Shown: in pieces, positions 34,782-42,929 of the stretch | How positions within the stretch are numbered: position 1 is the first letter of the stretch | How the letters are laid out: every line of letters begins with the position of its first letter | Source of the DNA: Verrucomicrobiales bacterium | Lineage (GTDB): Bacteria; Verrucomicrobiota; Verrucomicrobiia; Verrucomicrobiales; DEV007 | DNA: 64,000 nt | Reading direction: 5' to 3' | NCBI GenBank assembly: GCA_016795505.1 | Contig: JAEUHH010000005.1 | Location: forward strand, 1 to 64,000 | Notes under the pieces: model-generated | What the model was told of the DNA's origin: nothing | Databases searched by the model: none | What the model saw: only the letters and a program-made list of their open reading frames with translations | Made by a program: the position numbers and the translations under genes

Positions 34782-35969
34782 GTGATCTATCTCGACAACA
34801 ACGCCACCACCCGCATCCATCCCGCCGTCCGCGACGCGATGCTGCCGTGGTTGTCCGAAGAAGGCTACGGCAATCCCTCGGCCGGCTACCGATTCGGCAA
34901 AGCCGCGCGCCAGGCCGTCGACCGGGCGCGGGAGCAGGTCGCCGCGCTCATCGATGCCGATCCGGAGGAGATCGTCTTCACCAGCGGGGGCACGGAGTCG
35001 AACAATACCGCCCTCCTCTCGGCTCTGCGCACCTATCCAGACCGGCGGCGCCTAGTCACCAGCACGGTCGAGCACAGCGCGGTGGAAAACCCCTGCGCCT
35101 TTTTCGATGAGACAGGGTATCATCTCCGACGCAACCCTGTTGATGCGTCAGGCCGGCTCGATCTCGACGCCCTGCGCGACGCCATCACCCCGGGAGAGAC
35201 AGCCATCGTCAGCGTGATCTGGGCGAACAACGAGACCGGCGTCCTGTCCCCGGTGGCGGAGGCCGCCGCGATCGCCCGCGAGGCCGGCGCCCTGTTCCAT
35301 ACCGACGCGGTGCAGGCCGTGGGCAAGTTGCCCGTCTCCGTGCGTGTAGCCGGCGTCGACCTGCTCTCGCTGTCGGGCCACAAATTCCACGCCCCCAAGG
35401 GCATCGGCGCCCTCTACGTGAGCCGGCGCATCCGTTTCGCCCCGATGCTGCTCGGCGGCGGACAGGAGGGAGGCCGCCGCTCCGGCACGGAAAATGTCGC
35501 CGGCATCGTCGCCCTCGGCGCGGCGGCGGAGTTGATGCGCGGCCATCTCGCTGACGGCCTGACCGGGAGGCTGGAAATGCTCCGCGACCGGTTCGAAGCC
35601 GGCGTGCGGGCCGCCGTCGACGGAGTCGAGGTGAATGGTGATGCCTCGCCCGGCGCGCGGGTGACGAATACCAGCAACCTGTACTTTCCCGGCGTCGATG
35701 GTGAGGGCCTGCTCATCCTGCTCGATGAGGCCGGCGTGTGCTGCTCCCCGGGCTCGGCCTGTGGCAGTGGATCGGTCAAGCCGTCCCGGGTGCTCAAGGC
35801 GATGGGCCACTCGACGGCCCGGGCGCGCGGCAGTGTGCGGTTTTCGGTGTCGCTTTTCACCACCGGGGAAGAGATCGATGCCGCCGTCGCCGCCGTGGCG
35901 AAGGCCGTCGGCAAGCTGCGGGTCGTCATGCCGACCGGCGGCAGCCGGGTCGTGTCGCGATCGCGGTGA
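34782..35969 (+). CDS. Cysteine desulfurase (NifS/IscS family)
   Basis: PLP enzyme that takes sulfur from cysteine for Fe-S clusters and tRNA thiolation. GTG 34782 begins the canonical IYLDNNATTRIHP. FTSGGTESNN, the HTDAVQAVGKLP Asp, the PLP lysine in LSLSGHKFHAPKGIG, the RSGTENVAG block and the active cysteine in CCSPGSACGSG are all present. 395 residues is normal. The codons at 35111-35150 coincide with an interspersed repeat, but the protein length there matches the family (GYHLRRNPVDASGRLDL), so the repeat appears adapted to the frame. Confidence 0.92.
   Translation: MIYLDNNATTRIHPAVRDAMLPWLSEEGYGNPSAGYRFGKAARQAVDRAREQVAALIDADPEEIVFTSGGTESNNTALLSALRTYPDRRRLVTSTVEHSAVENPCAFFDETGYHLRRNPVDASGRLDLDALRDAITPGETAIVSVIWANNETGVLSPVAEAAAIAREAGALFHTDAVQAVGKLPVSVRVAGVDLLSLSGHKFHAPKGIGALYVSRRIRFAPMLLGGGQEGGRRSGTENVAGIVALGAAAELMRGHLADGLTGRLEMLRDRFEAGVRAAVDGVEVNGDASPGARVTNTSNLYFPGVDGEGLLILLDEAGVCCSPGSACGSGSVKPSRVLKAMGHSTARARGSVRFSVSLFTTGEEIDAAVAAVAKAVGKLRVVMPTGGSRVVSRSR
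35111..35150 (-). repeat. ACCCTGT-family inverted repeat inside the cysteine desulfurase gene
   Basis: ACAGGGT at 35112 and ACCCTGT at 35134 form 7-base inverted arms 15 bases apart. The intervening part contains ATCATCTCCGA, the complement of the TCGGAGATGAT unit seen beside ndh at 17874. It lies in frame within the coding sequence. Confidence 0.6.
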
Positions 35970-36047
35970 CCGGGATGACAGGCGCGGTTTCTTTGAAAAT
36001 CCCCGCCGCCGCCGTATGGTGCCGTTTTTCGCCCTGCTTCCGGAATC

Positions 36048-37367
36048 ATGTTCGACGTTCGTGAGAAACCCCAGATGGTCGAGCGCGCCTTCCTCATCGG
36101 CGTCTACTTCGACCGTGCCGACGCGGACGACGCGCGCAGCCTGCTCGAGGAGTTGGCCGAATTGGTCGGCACGCTCGGCATCGGCGTGGCCGGTACGGCC
36201 TGCGTCTTTGTACGTGACCGGAACGCCCGCTATCTGACCGGCTCGGGCAAGTGCATCGAGCTGATCGAGGAGGCTCGGTCGATCGGTGCGGACTGCATCG
36301 TCTTCGACAACGAACTGGCTCCGATGCAGCAGCGGGCCTGGGAGGAGGAGTCGGGCATCACCGTGATCGACCGCGAGGAAGTCATCCTGGATATCTTCAA
36401 AATGCGTGCCCAGACCAGCGAAGCCCGGCTCCAGGTGGAGCTGGCGCGCATGGAGTACTCCCTGCCCCGGCTGGCCCGCATGTGGGGCCACCTCGACCGC
36501 CAGCGCGGCGGTTCCGGCGGGGGCAAGGGCGGCGGCGGCGCGGCCCGTGGCGAGGGCGAGCAGCAGATCGAGGTCGACCGGCGCCTGGCCCGCAAACGCA
36601 TCGACCGGGTGCGCCGCGAGCTGGAGTCTGTGCGCCAGAATCGTGAGACTCAGCGCAAACAGCGCACCGACACGGGCATCCCCCATGCCGCCATCGTCGG
36701 CTATACCAACGCGGGCAAGTCCAGCCTGCTCAACAAGCTGTCCGGATCCGACGTGCTGGCTGAGGACAAGTTGTTTGCCACTCTGGACCCGACCACGAGG
36801 CGCATCCAGTTGCCCGACGGCCAGCCGCTCCTGCTCACCGACACGGTGGGATTTGTCCGCAATCTGCCCCACCGGCTCGTCGAGGCGTTCAAGGCGACGC
36901 TGGAAGAGGCCGTGCTGGCCGATTTCCTCATCCACGTGCTCGATGCCAGCGCGCCGCGGATCTACGACTTCTATCAAACCACGGTGGATGTCCTCGGCGA
37001 ACTCGGCGCCGGCGACAAGCCGACCATCGTGGTGCTCAACAAGATCGACCTGCTCGCCGACGATCCCGACCGGCTCCACGAACTGAAGGCGCACTTCAAT
37101 GGCAGCGCCGTTTTCGCCTCCATCCACACGGGTGAGGGGCTTGATCGCCTGATCGACAAGCTCAGCGACCAACTGGTCCACCGGGTCGGTCGGATGACGC
37201 TGCGCATCCCCCAGGCCCGCCGGGATCTCGTCGCCCTGCTGCACCGCGAAGGCAAAATCCTCAAGGAAGACTACGAGGACAACGACGTGCTGCTCACCGC
37301 AGTGGTGCCGCACGCGATGCGGCATCAATTCGCCCCATTCGAAGAAACGGCCAATGCCGGTGCCTGA
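36048..37367 (+). CDS. hflX: Ribosome-associated GTPase HflX
   Basis: GTPase that splits stalled or hibernating ribosomes. The N-terminal HflX domain has GADCIVFDNELAPMQQR and the Gly-rich linker with the coiled-coil helix (RRLARKRIDRVRRELESVR). G1 is AIVGYTNAGKSSLLNKLSG, G3 LLTDTVGFVRNLPHRLVEAF, G4 VVLNKIDL. 439 residues is normal. The last 127 coding bases belong to a 168-bp sequence duplicated beyond the vapBC module; the gene itself is intact. Confidence 0.94.
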   Translation: MFDVREKPQMVERAFLIGVYFDRADADDARSLLEELAELVGTLGIGVAGTACVFVRDRNARYLTGSGKCIELIEEARSIGADCIVFDNELAPMQQRAWEEESGITVIDREEVILDIFKMRAQTSEARLQVELARMEYSLPRLARMWGHLDRQRGGSGGGKGGGGAARGEGEQQIEVDRRLARKRIDRVRRELESVRQNRETQRKQRTDTGIPHAAIVGYTNAGKSSLLNKLSGSDVLAEDKLFATLDPTTRRIQLPDGQPLLLTDTVGFVRNLPHRLVEAFKATLEEAVLADFLIHVLDASAPRIYDFYQTTVDVLGELGAGDKPTIVVLNKIDLLADDPDRLHELKAHFNGSAVFASIHTGEGLDRLIDKLSDQLVHRVGRMTLRIPQARRDLVALLHREGKILKEDYEDNDVLLTAVVPHAMRHQFAPFEETANAGA

Positions 37368-37408
37368 GCCGTTGCCGGCGAAGCGGGTGCGTTGGGCAGG
37401 TGATGCGG
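37241..37408 (+). repeat. 168-bp direct repeat, copy 1 (3' end of hflX)
   Basis: Matches 38096-38263 at a constant offset of 855 bases with about ten mismatches, nine of them in the first 75 bases. Includes the final codons of hflX and 41 bases after its stop. Confidence 0.95.
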
Positions 37409-37433
37409 GGTTCGGCCCGCTGCGCCCTGCCAT

Positions 37434-37829
37434 TTACCCATACGCTTCCACCAACAGTCCGGGCACGCGGCTGAACTCATCGACATTGTTTGTGACCACA
37501 CCATGGCCGTTGGCCAGGGCGGCGGAGGCAATCCATAAGTCATTGGTGCCGATGAGCTGCCCGCTGGCGGCGAGAGCGCGGTAGATCTCGCCGTAATGCC
37601 ACGAAACTTCGATCGTCCAGGGAAGGATCGGATACGGGCGGCACAATTGTTCCCAGTCCCGCCGAGCGGACGCGGACTGTCCGCAGGCGAGTTCGCCCAC
37701 GATCGTGAAGGTGAGGTAAAACGTGTCGCTGGGGTGAGCAGCGAGAAACGCGTGGGCTTTGCCTGGCACTCCGCGCCGGGCATCACGCTCGGCCGTGATG
37801 ACGAAATTCGTGTCGAGGATCAGGCCCAT
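37434..37829 (-). CDS. vapC: PIN-domain toxin VapC
   Basis: A 131-residue PIN ribonuclease. Acidic site residues: Asp in LILDTNFVI (about residue 6), Glu in IVGELACGQ (about 45), Asp in GTNDLWIASAA (about 97) and Asp in NNVDEFSR. It overlaps the antitoxin gene by 10 bases, the normal order antitoxin then toxin. Located between two copies of the hflX 3' end. Likely target is a tRNA or rRNA as for other VapCs; not determinable here. Confidence 0.9.
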   Translation of the reverse strand: MGLILDTNFVITAERDARRGVPGKAHAFLAAHPSDTFYLTFTIVGELACGQSASARRDWEQLCRPYPILPWTIEVSWHYGEIYRALAASGQLIGTNDLWIASAALANGHGVVTNNVDEFSRVPGLLVEAYG

Positions 37830-38059
37830 GGATCGTCTGGGATCGGGTCATGCTTGGCCGCTGCTTCGACGGACTCCAGATAGCGCTCGCTGACCCCACT
37901 GCCGCCGGCGTCCAAGTAGGCAAGCAGGCGCGCGCCAGTCAGTGGCGCATCGGTGAACTCGGCACGGCGAACGACTTCTGTGAAGGATTCACCAGCCTTT
38001 TTCGCCGCCCGCAGCTTTTCGTAAGCGTCCAACTCCAGCGTGATCGTCTTGGTTGCCAT
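37820..38059 (-). CDS. vapB: VapB-family antitoxin
   Basis: A 79-residue protein starting at ATG 38059. The N-terminal MATKTITLELDAYEKLRAAK is a ribbon-helix-helix-like DNA-binding segment, and the acidic C-terminus (KHDPIPDDPWA) would wrap the toxin. The closest resemblance is to the DUF217-type antitoxins that pair with PIN toxins. Stop overlaps the toxin start, so translation is coupled. Confidence 0.85.
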   Translation of the reverse strand: MATKTITLELDAYEKLRAAKKAGESFTEVVRRAEFTDAPLTGARLLAYLDAGGSGVSERYLESVEAAAKHDPIPDDPWA

Positions 38060-38065
38060 GCACGA

Positions 38066-38094
38066 AAAATACACGAAGTGATCACCCCCTGCAA
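38066..38094 (-). promoter_or_regulatory. Candidate vapBC promoter and operator
   Basis: On the minus strand, TTGCAG (38094-38089) and TATTTT (38071-38066) are 17 bases apart. The palindrome GTGATCAC (38078-38085) lies between them, a natural operator position for autoregulation. The predicted transcription start falls close to the vapB ATG at 38059, so the mRNA could be almost leaderless. Confidence 0.5.
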
Positions 38095-38095
38095 T

Positions 38096-38263
38096 GCACC
38101 GGGAGGGCAAAACCCTCAAGGAAGACTACGAGGACAACGACGTGTTGCACACTCCGGTGATGCCGCACGCGATGCGGCATCAATTCGCCCCATTCGAAGA
38201 GACGGCCAATGCCGGTGCCTGAGCCGTTGCCGGCGAAGCGGGTGCGTTGGGCAGGTGATGCGG
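38096..38263 (+). repeat. 168-bp direct repeat, copy 2 (remnant of hflX 3' end)
   Basis: Second copy of the 37241-37408 sequence, lying after the vapBC module. Its right half also encodes, on the minus strand, the last 28 residues of the sulfotransferase and is almost identical to copy 1; its left half codes for nothing and has diverged. Confidence 0.95.
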
Positions 38264-39232
38264 AGCCGCCGTCCGGCTCAGGCTCGGCTCGTTCCAATGC
38301 GACAGATCGCGGCCGATCAGGGCGCCGAGACGCTCGACTTCGGGGCGGAACTCTTCCACCAATGCCTCGCGGAGCGCGGGATCGATGTCCTTGTCTGACA
38401 GCGGAGGCAGCAGTTTCAGCATCGCGCTCCGATACCACCGGCCGGGCGATTGGATCAGGCGCCCCGCCCAGCGCTCGGTCAGTGACAGGCTTTGGAGTTT
38501 TCGCTTCAGCCGGAATTCCCACAGGTGCGTGCGGGTCAGCTTCGCAGAGTCGTTCTGCCGCTCAATGGAGGACACGGCTTCGGGAGAAATGTCGAGAAAT
38601 GCCGCGATTTCGCCCAGGACCCGGCCCGGATCGGCATTCAGATCCTCCATCAGGAAGACCCGCACCCGCTCGCGGCCGAACACACGGAAGTAACGCTCCA
38701 CAGCCACGGAAAAATGAGCCGCCTGCCGGTAGTTGAGACAGCCTTTGAACCCGCAGTGCCGCGGCAGTTTCTGGCCGAATTGACGCAGCGGCTCCGCTGC
38801 CAGCGCCTCGCGGAAATCGGCGATGGTTTCATGCGCATAGCGCAGGCAGTCGTGATGCCATGAGCGCATCCAGTCCACCGGCGGGCGGAGCAGGATGATG
38901 ATACGCAGATCGGGATCGTCGCCGGAGAAATCCTGGATCCGGCGCGGCGCATTGGGCGACAGCAGGTAGAGCGCCGACACCTCGCCCACCCGGCGCTTGT
39001 CGCGGGCCTCGGCAAACAGGGCTCGGTAGTCTTCCTCCCGGCTCACCCGGATCCAGTCCTCGATCCCCAGATCGTCACTGAAAAACATCGGCTCCTTTTG
39101 CAGCCAGTAGTCTTGGGGACGTTCGGAGTGTGGCAAAAACACCTCAGGATGCGCCAAAAGCGCATGATAAAGGGCCGTGGTACCGCACTTCGGCGCACCG
39201 ACGATGAAAAAATTCGGCTGACAGCTGGGCAT
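38180..39232 (-). CDS. PAPS-dependent sulfotransferase-like protein
   Basis: A 350-residue sulfotransferase. The 5'-phosphosulfate loop is FIVGAPKCGTTALYHALL at the N-terminus, and the 3'-phosphate-binding region is RIIILLRPPVDWMRSWHH with the Arg and a Ser. The C-terminal part is helical as in heparan or polysaccharide sulfotransferases. The final 28 residues (from about APHHLPNAP) are encoded antisense to an hflX-derived duplicate and are probably not part of the fold. Substrate unknown. Confidence 0.85.
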   Translation of the reverse strand: MPSCQPNFFIVGAPKCGTTALYHALLAHPEVFLPHSERPQDYWLQKEPMFFSDDLGIEDWIRVSREEDYRALFAEARDKRRVGEVSALYLLSPNAPRRIQDFSGDDPDLRIIILLRPPVDWMRSWHHDCLRYAHETIADFREALAAEPLRQFGQKLPRHCGFKGCLNYRQAAHFSVAVERYFRVFGRERVRVFLMEDLNADPGRVLGEIAAFLDISPEAVSSIERQNDSAKLTRTHLWEFRLKRKLQSLSLTERWAGRLIQSPGRWYRSAMLKLLPPLSDKDIDPALREALVEEFRPEVERLGALIGRDLSHWNEPSLSRTAAPHHLPNAPASPATAQAPALAVSSNGAN

Positions 39233-39374
39233 GGAAAGGTGCCCGGCAGGGAGGCGGCCCGGTCATCGCTCACCTCTCGGGAGGTGGCATTTCAACCGAG
39301 CCACTGACAGGCACGGCTTCAAAATTACCATAAAATCTATCGAAAGAGCAAATTCTTTTCAGAAATTTGACCCA

Positions 39375-40580
39375 TTATAGCAAATATCTCGAAGCCTGTT
39401 CCACATCCTTGTCTCCGCGGCCCGAGAGATTGACCACGATGATCTGGTCCTTGCCCATGGTCGGCGCCACTTTGCGGACTTCGGCCAGGGCGTGGCTGCT
39501 CTCCAGCGCCGGAATGATGCCCTCGCACTCGCACAGTTCGCGAAAGGCGGCCAGCGCCTCATCGTCCGTGGCATAGGTGTAGTTCACCCGGCCCTCGCTT
39601 TGCAGATAGGCATGCTCCGGACCGACCGCGGCATAGTCCAGACCGGCCGAGACGGAGTGCGTCAGCTCGATCTGGCCGTCGGCGTTGGCCAGCAGCCATG
39701 TCTTCGTGCCCTGCAACACGCCCAGCTTGCCGCCTTGGAAACGGGCGGCGTGTTCGCCGTGGCGGATGCCGTGGCCGCCGGCTTCCACGCCGGTCATCCG
39801 CACCTCGGCATCGTTTAGAAAGGGATGGAACAGGCCGATCGAGTTGCTCCCGCCGCCCACGCACGCCACCAACAGGTCGGGTAGCCGCTCCTCACGCTCC
39901 AGCAGTTGGCGCCGGGCTTCCTGGCCGATGACACGATGGAAATCCCTCACCATCATCGGGTAAGGATGCGGCCCCAGAGCGCTGCCGAGGATGTAGTGGG
40001 TGGTGCGGACATTGGTCACCCAGTCGCGCAAAGCCTCGTTCACGGCTTCCTTCAGCGTTTTCTGGCCGGCTTCCACTCCGACGACTTCGGCCCCGAGCAG
40101 GCGCATGCGCACCACGTTCAGGTGCTGGCGCTCCATGTCCACTGCTCCCATGTAGACCCGGCATTTCAGGCCGAAACGGGCCGAAACCGTCGCCGTGGCG
40201 ACCCCATGCTGGCCGGCTCCCGTCTCGGCGATGATGCGTTCCTTGCCCAGCCGTTTCGCGAGCAGGATCTGGCCGAGGGCGTTGTTGATCTTGTGAGCGC
40301 CGGTGTGGAGCAAGTCCTCACGCTTGAGATAGATCCGCGCCCCGCCGAGCCGCTCCGTCCAGCGTTCCGCGAAATACAGCGGTGTCGGCCGGCCCACATA
40401 CTCCTGCAACAGCCGGTCCAGTTCGGCCTGGAAAGCCGGGTCTTCCTTGGCCCGGAAATACTCCGCCGTCAGTTCATCCAGCGCCGCGACCAGCGTCTCC
40501 GGCACGAAACGGCCCCCGAAGGTGCCGAAGTGGCCGCCCTCGTCGGGCAGGGTGGGAAGGGGAGTCTGCGTCTCACTCAT
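39375..40580 (-). CDS. trpB: Tryptophan synthase beta chain
   Basis: Last step of tryptophan synthesis: condenses indole with serine on [19 protein letters not shown] opens the protein; the PLP lysine is in [43 protein letters not shown] and [14 protein letters not shown] are typical. 401 residues from ATG 40580 is standard. No trpA adjoins. Confidence 0.96.
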   Translation of the reverse strand: MSETQTPLPTLPDEGGHFGTFGGRFVPETLVAALDELTAEYFRAKEDPAFQAELDRLLQEYVGRPTPLYFAERWTERLGGARIYLKREDLLHTGAHKINNALGQILLAKRLGKERIIAETGAGQHGVATATVSARFGLKCRVYMGAVDMERQHLNVVRMRLLGAEVVGVEAGQKTLKEAVNEALRDWVTNVRTTHYILGSALGPHPYPMMVRDFHRVIGQEARRQLLEREERLPDLLVACVGGGSNSIGLFHPFLNDAEVRMTGVEAGGHGIRHGEHAARFQGGKLGVLQGTKTWLLANADGQIELTHSVSAGLDYAAVGPEHAYLQSEGRVNYTYATDDEALAAFRELCECEGIIPALESSHALAEVRKVAPTMGKDQIIVVNLSGRGDKDVEQASRYLL

Positions 40581-40732
40581 GGAAAAAGATTCTAGCCGGA
40601 AGGGCCGGCACGATAACCCCGCTTCAGGCTGCTTCCCACCGGATTTTCGGGTTGTTACGGGCCGGCACCGATTCGTGGGCGCCAAAAACGCTCGCACCGG
40701 CGGCTTTTCCGGATTCCATTCGCCCGACCATC

Positions 40733-41623
40733 ATGATCCTGCCCGATCCTGCCCAGGCCGCCGAGCCGCTGATCGATCTCGCCCTCGCCGAGGACCTTGG
40801 CGACGCCGGTGACATCACCGCCCAATGCTTTGTGCCCGCCGGGCACTGCTCCCGCGGCCGCATCGTGGCGCGACAGCCGCTCGTGGTGTGCGGCACCACC
40901 ATCGCCGCGGCGGTTTTTGCCAAAGTCGACCCCCGGCTCTCCGTCGACATCCACCACGCCGATGGCGAGGCCGTGCCTGCCGGAGCCACCGTGCTCACTG
41001 TCACCGGTCCCACCCGCGGCATCCTCACTGGCGAGCGCACCGCGTTGAATTTCCTCCAGCGTCTCAGCGGCATCGCCACCCAGACCCGCGCCTTTGTCCG
41101 GGCCGCCGCCGGGCCGTCCGGACAGACCCGTGCCGACGTGCTCGACACCCGCAAGACCACGCCCGGATGGCGCCTGCTGGAAAAAGCCGCCGTTCTCGCC
41201 GGCGGCGGTCGCAATCACCGGCTCGGCCTCCACGATGCGGTCATGGTCAAGGACAACCACCTCGTCGCCGAGCACCGCGCCGCCGCCCTCGCCGCCGGCA
41301 TCCGCGCCGTACGCGAGCAGTTTCCCGGCGTCGCCTTCATCGAAGTCGAGGCCGACCACCTCGATCAGGTGCGCACCTTCCTCACCCTCGAAGGCGTCGA
41401 CGTCATCCTGCTCGACAACATGAGCTGCGACGACTTGCGCGCCGCCGTCGCCCTGCGCGACGCCCTCGCCCCCCGCGTGCGCCTCGAAGCCAGCGGCGGT
41501 GTCACCCTCGATACCATTGCCGCCATCGCCGCGACGGGAGTCGATGCCGTGTCCGTCGGGGCGCTGACCCACTCGGTCAAAGCCGCCGATCTCGCCCTCG
41601 ATCTCGAGTCCCTCGACACCTGA
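40733..41623 (+). CDS. nadC: Nicotinate-nucleotide pyrophosphorylase (carboxylating)
   Basis: Quinolinate phosphoribosyltransferase, which makes nicotinate mononucleotide for NAD synthesis. ALAEDLGDAGDITA at the N-terminus, ERTALNFLQRLSGIATQT, VLDTRKTTPGWRLLEK, GGGRNHRLGLHDAVMVKDNH and the C-terminal EASGGVTLDTIAAIA are diagnostic. 296 residues is standard. The start (ATG 40733) follows a long open frame that is a shadow of the divergent trpB leader. Forms an operon with birA. Confidence 0.95.
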   Translation: MILPDPAQAAEPLIDLALAEDLGDAGDITAQCFVPAGHCSRGRIVARQPLVVCGTTIAAAVFAKVDPRLSVDIHHADGEAVPAGATVLTVTGPTRGILTGERTALNFLQRLSGIATQTRAFVRAAAGPSGQTRADVLDTRKTTPGWRLLEKAAVLAGGGRNHRLGLHDAVMVKDNHLVAEHRAAALAAGIRAVREQFPGVAFIEVEADHLDQVRTFLTLEGVDVILLDNMSCDDLRAAVALRDALAPRVRLEASGGVTLDTIAAIAATGVDAVSVGALTHSVKAADLALDLESLDT

Positions 41624-41629
41624 CCACCG

Positions 41630-42457
41630 ATGCACGGCGGCGCCCTTGATGCCCTCGCGATCCGGTCCGCGCTCACCGACCGGCTCGGCCCCCGCCTGGC
41701 GGGGCGCTTCGAGCCCCGCGTGCTCGCCGTCACCTGCTCCACCAACGACGACGCCCTCGCCCTCGGGCACGGCGGCGCCTCCGAGGGCACCGTCGTCCTC
41801 GCCGAGCACCAGACCGCCGGTCGCGGCCGTCGCGGCGATGCCTGGGTCTCGCCACCGGGGACCAACCTGCTCTTCAGCCTGCTCCTCCAGCCCACCGTCG
41901 GCCTCGCCACTTGGACCCGTCTGCCCCACCTCGCTGGACTGGCCGTCTGCCGCGCCCTTGAGAGCCAGTTCCCCGCCCTGACCGAGCCGCACCTGAAATG
42001 GCCCAACGATCTCTATCTCGACGACCGCAAGCTCGCCGGCATCCTCGTCGAGTCCCGCTCCACCGGCGGCCGGCCGCCCTGTGCCGTGGTCGGCATCGGA
42101 CTGAATGTCAACGGCCTGCCCGCCGAGTTTCCCGAGGACCTCAGACCCATCGCCACCACCCTGCGCGAGCACACCGGCCACCTGATCGATCGCAATACCC
42201 TCGTCGCCGCCATTCTGGCCGAGTGGGCCGCCCTCTACCCCACAGGATTGTGCTCCGATTTCGCACCCGTTCGGGATGAACTGCGTCGGCGCAGTTGGCT
42301 CATCGGTCGCGAGATCGTCGTCCTCGCCAACGGCAACGAACTCGCCGGTCGCGCCCACGACATCGGCCCCGAGGGCGAATTGCACCTCCTCACCCCCGGC
42401 GGAGCCATCGAGACCATCCGCAGCGCCGACCGTGTCATCTGGCGCACAGTCCGCTGA
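41630..42457 (+). CDS. birA: Biotin-[acetyl-CoA-carboxylase] ligase
   Basis: Attaches biotin to the carboxylase carrier protein. The catalytic part has STNDDALALGHGG, the biotinyl-AMP loop EHQTAGRGRRGDAWVSPPGTNL, LKWPNDLYLDDRKLAGILVE and VVGIGLNVN; the C-terminal SH3-like domain follows (GREIVVLANGNELAGRAHD). There is no N-terminal helix-turn-helix, so it is a class I, non-regulatory ligase. Starts 6 bases after nadC. Confidence 0.93.
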   Translation: MHGGALDALAIRSALTDRLGPRLAGRFEPRVLAVTCSTNDDALALGHGGASEGTVVLAEHQTAGRGRRGDAWVSPPGTNLLFSLLLQPTVGLATWTRLPHLAGLAVCRALESQFPALTEPHLKWPNDLYLDDRKLAGILVESRSTGGRPPCAVVGIGLNVNGLPAEFPEDLRPIATTLREHTGHLIDRNTLVAAILAEWAALYPTGLCSDFAPVRDELRRRSWLIGREIVVLANGNELAGRAHDIGPEGELHLLTPGGAIETIRSADRVIWRTVR

Positions 42458-42929
42458 GCGCCTGCGGTGAGATGATGGCGCTTCGCGCTCGCGTGCCTTT
42501 CCGCCGCGTCCTCCCATCGCAGATCATGCTGATCTCCCTCAGAAGAGAAACGCAAATAGCCAATGACGAGCGACACTCGCCGCGTTGGAATTGTCGTCGT
42601 CACGGGCGAGAAGCTCGTGAACAGGCGAAATCTCGCTTGATGCATTGTCGTTGCTATCATCGTCCCAATTACCCGGATGAAGGGCTTGATTACTGAAGTT
42701 GCTGAGGTAGGCATGAGGGTCGAAGTGGCCTCTTATCCTCTCGGTCGGACCGCCCTCGAAATCCTCAGTGGTATTCGCTCGTCAAGTGTCGTGAGGTGAT
42801 CTTAACCCGGCTGGAGCCAGCCCGGAGCGCCGGATGTTTGCCTGGGTCCATTACCAGGTTGAGGCTCTGGAATTCGAGAAATTGACATCCGCGCATGTCC
42901 GGCACGATGAATCAAAAAATGGCGTGGAT
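42458..42929. other. 472-bp gene-free stretch between birA and the TOTE helicase
   Basis: Lower GC than the flanks, with no convincing ORF, repeat or structured RNA. Convergent gene ends on both sides mean no promoter is needed. It may be decayed sequence at the edge of the accessory region. Confidence 0.4.

Noticed and set aside
35148-37433. A 761-residue minus-strand frame
   Set aside because: Covers cysteine desulfurase and hflX on the opposite strand; no own motif.
37409-38263. Composite transposon carrying vapBC
   Set aside because: No transposase or inverted termini; the flanking repeats are host-gene sequence, not insertion sequences.
42235-42714. Possible small minus-strand gene in the birA-TOTE gap
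   Set aside because: Overlaps the birA 3' end, has no recognisable domain, and no start context.
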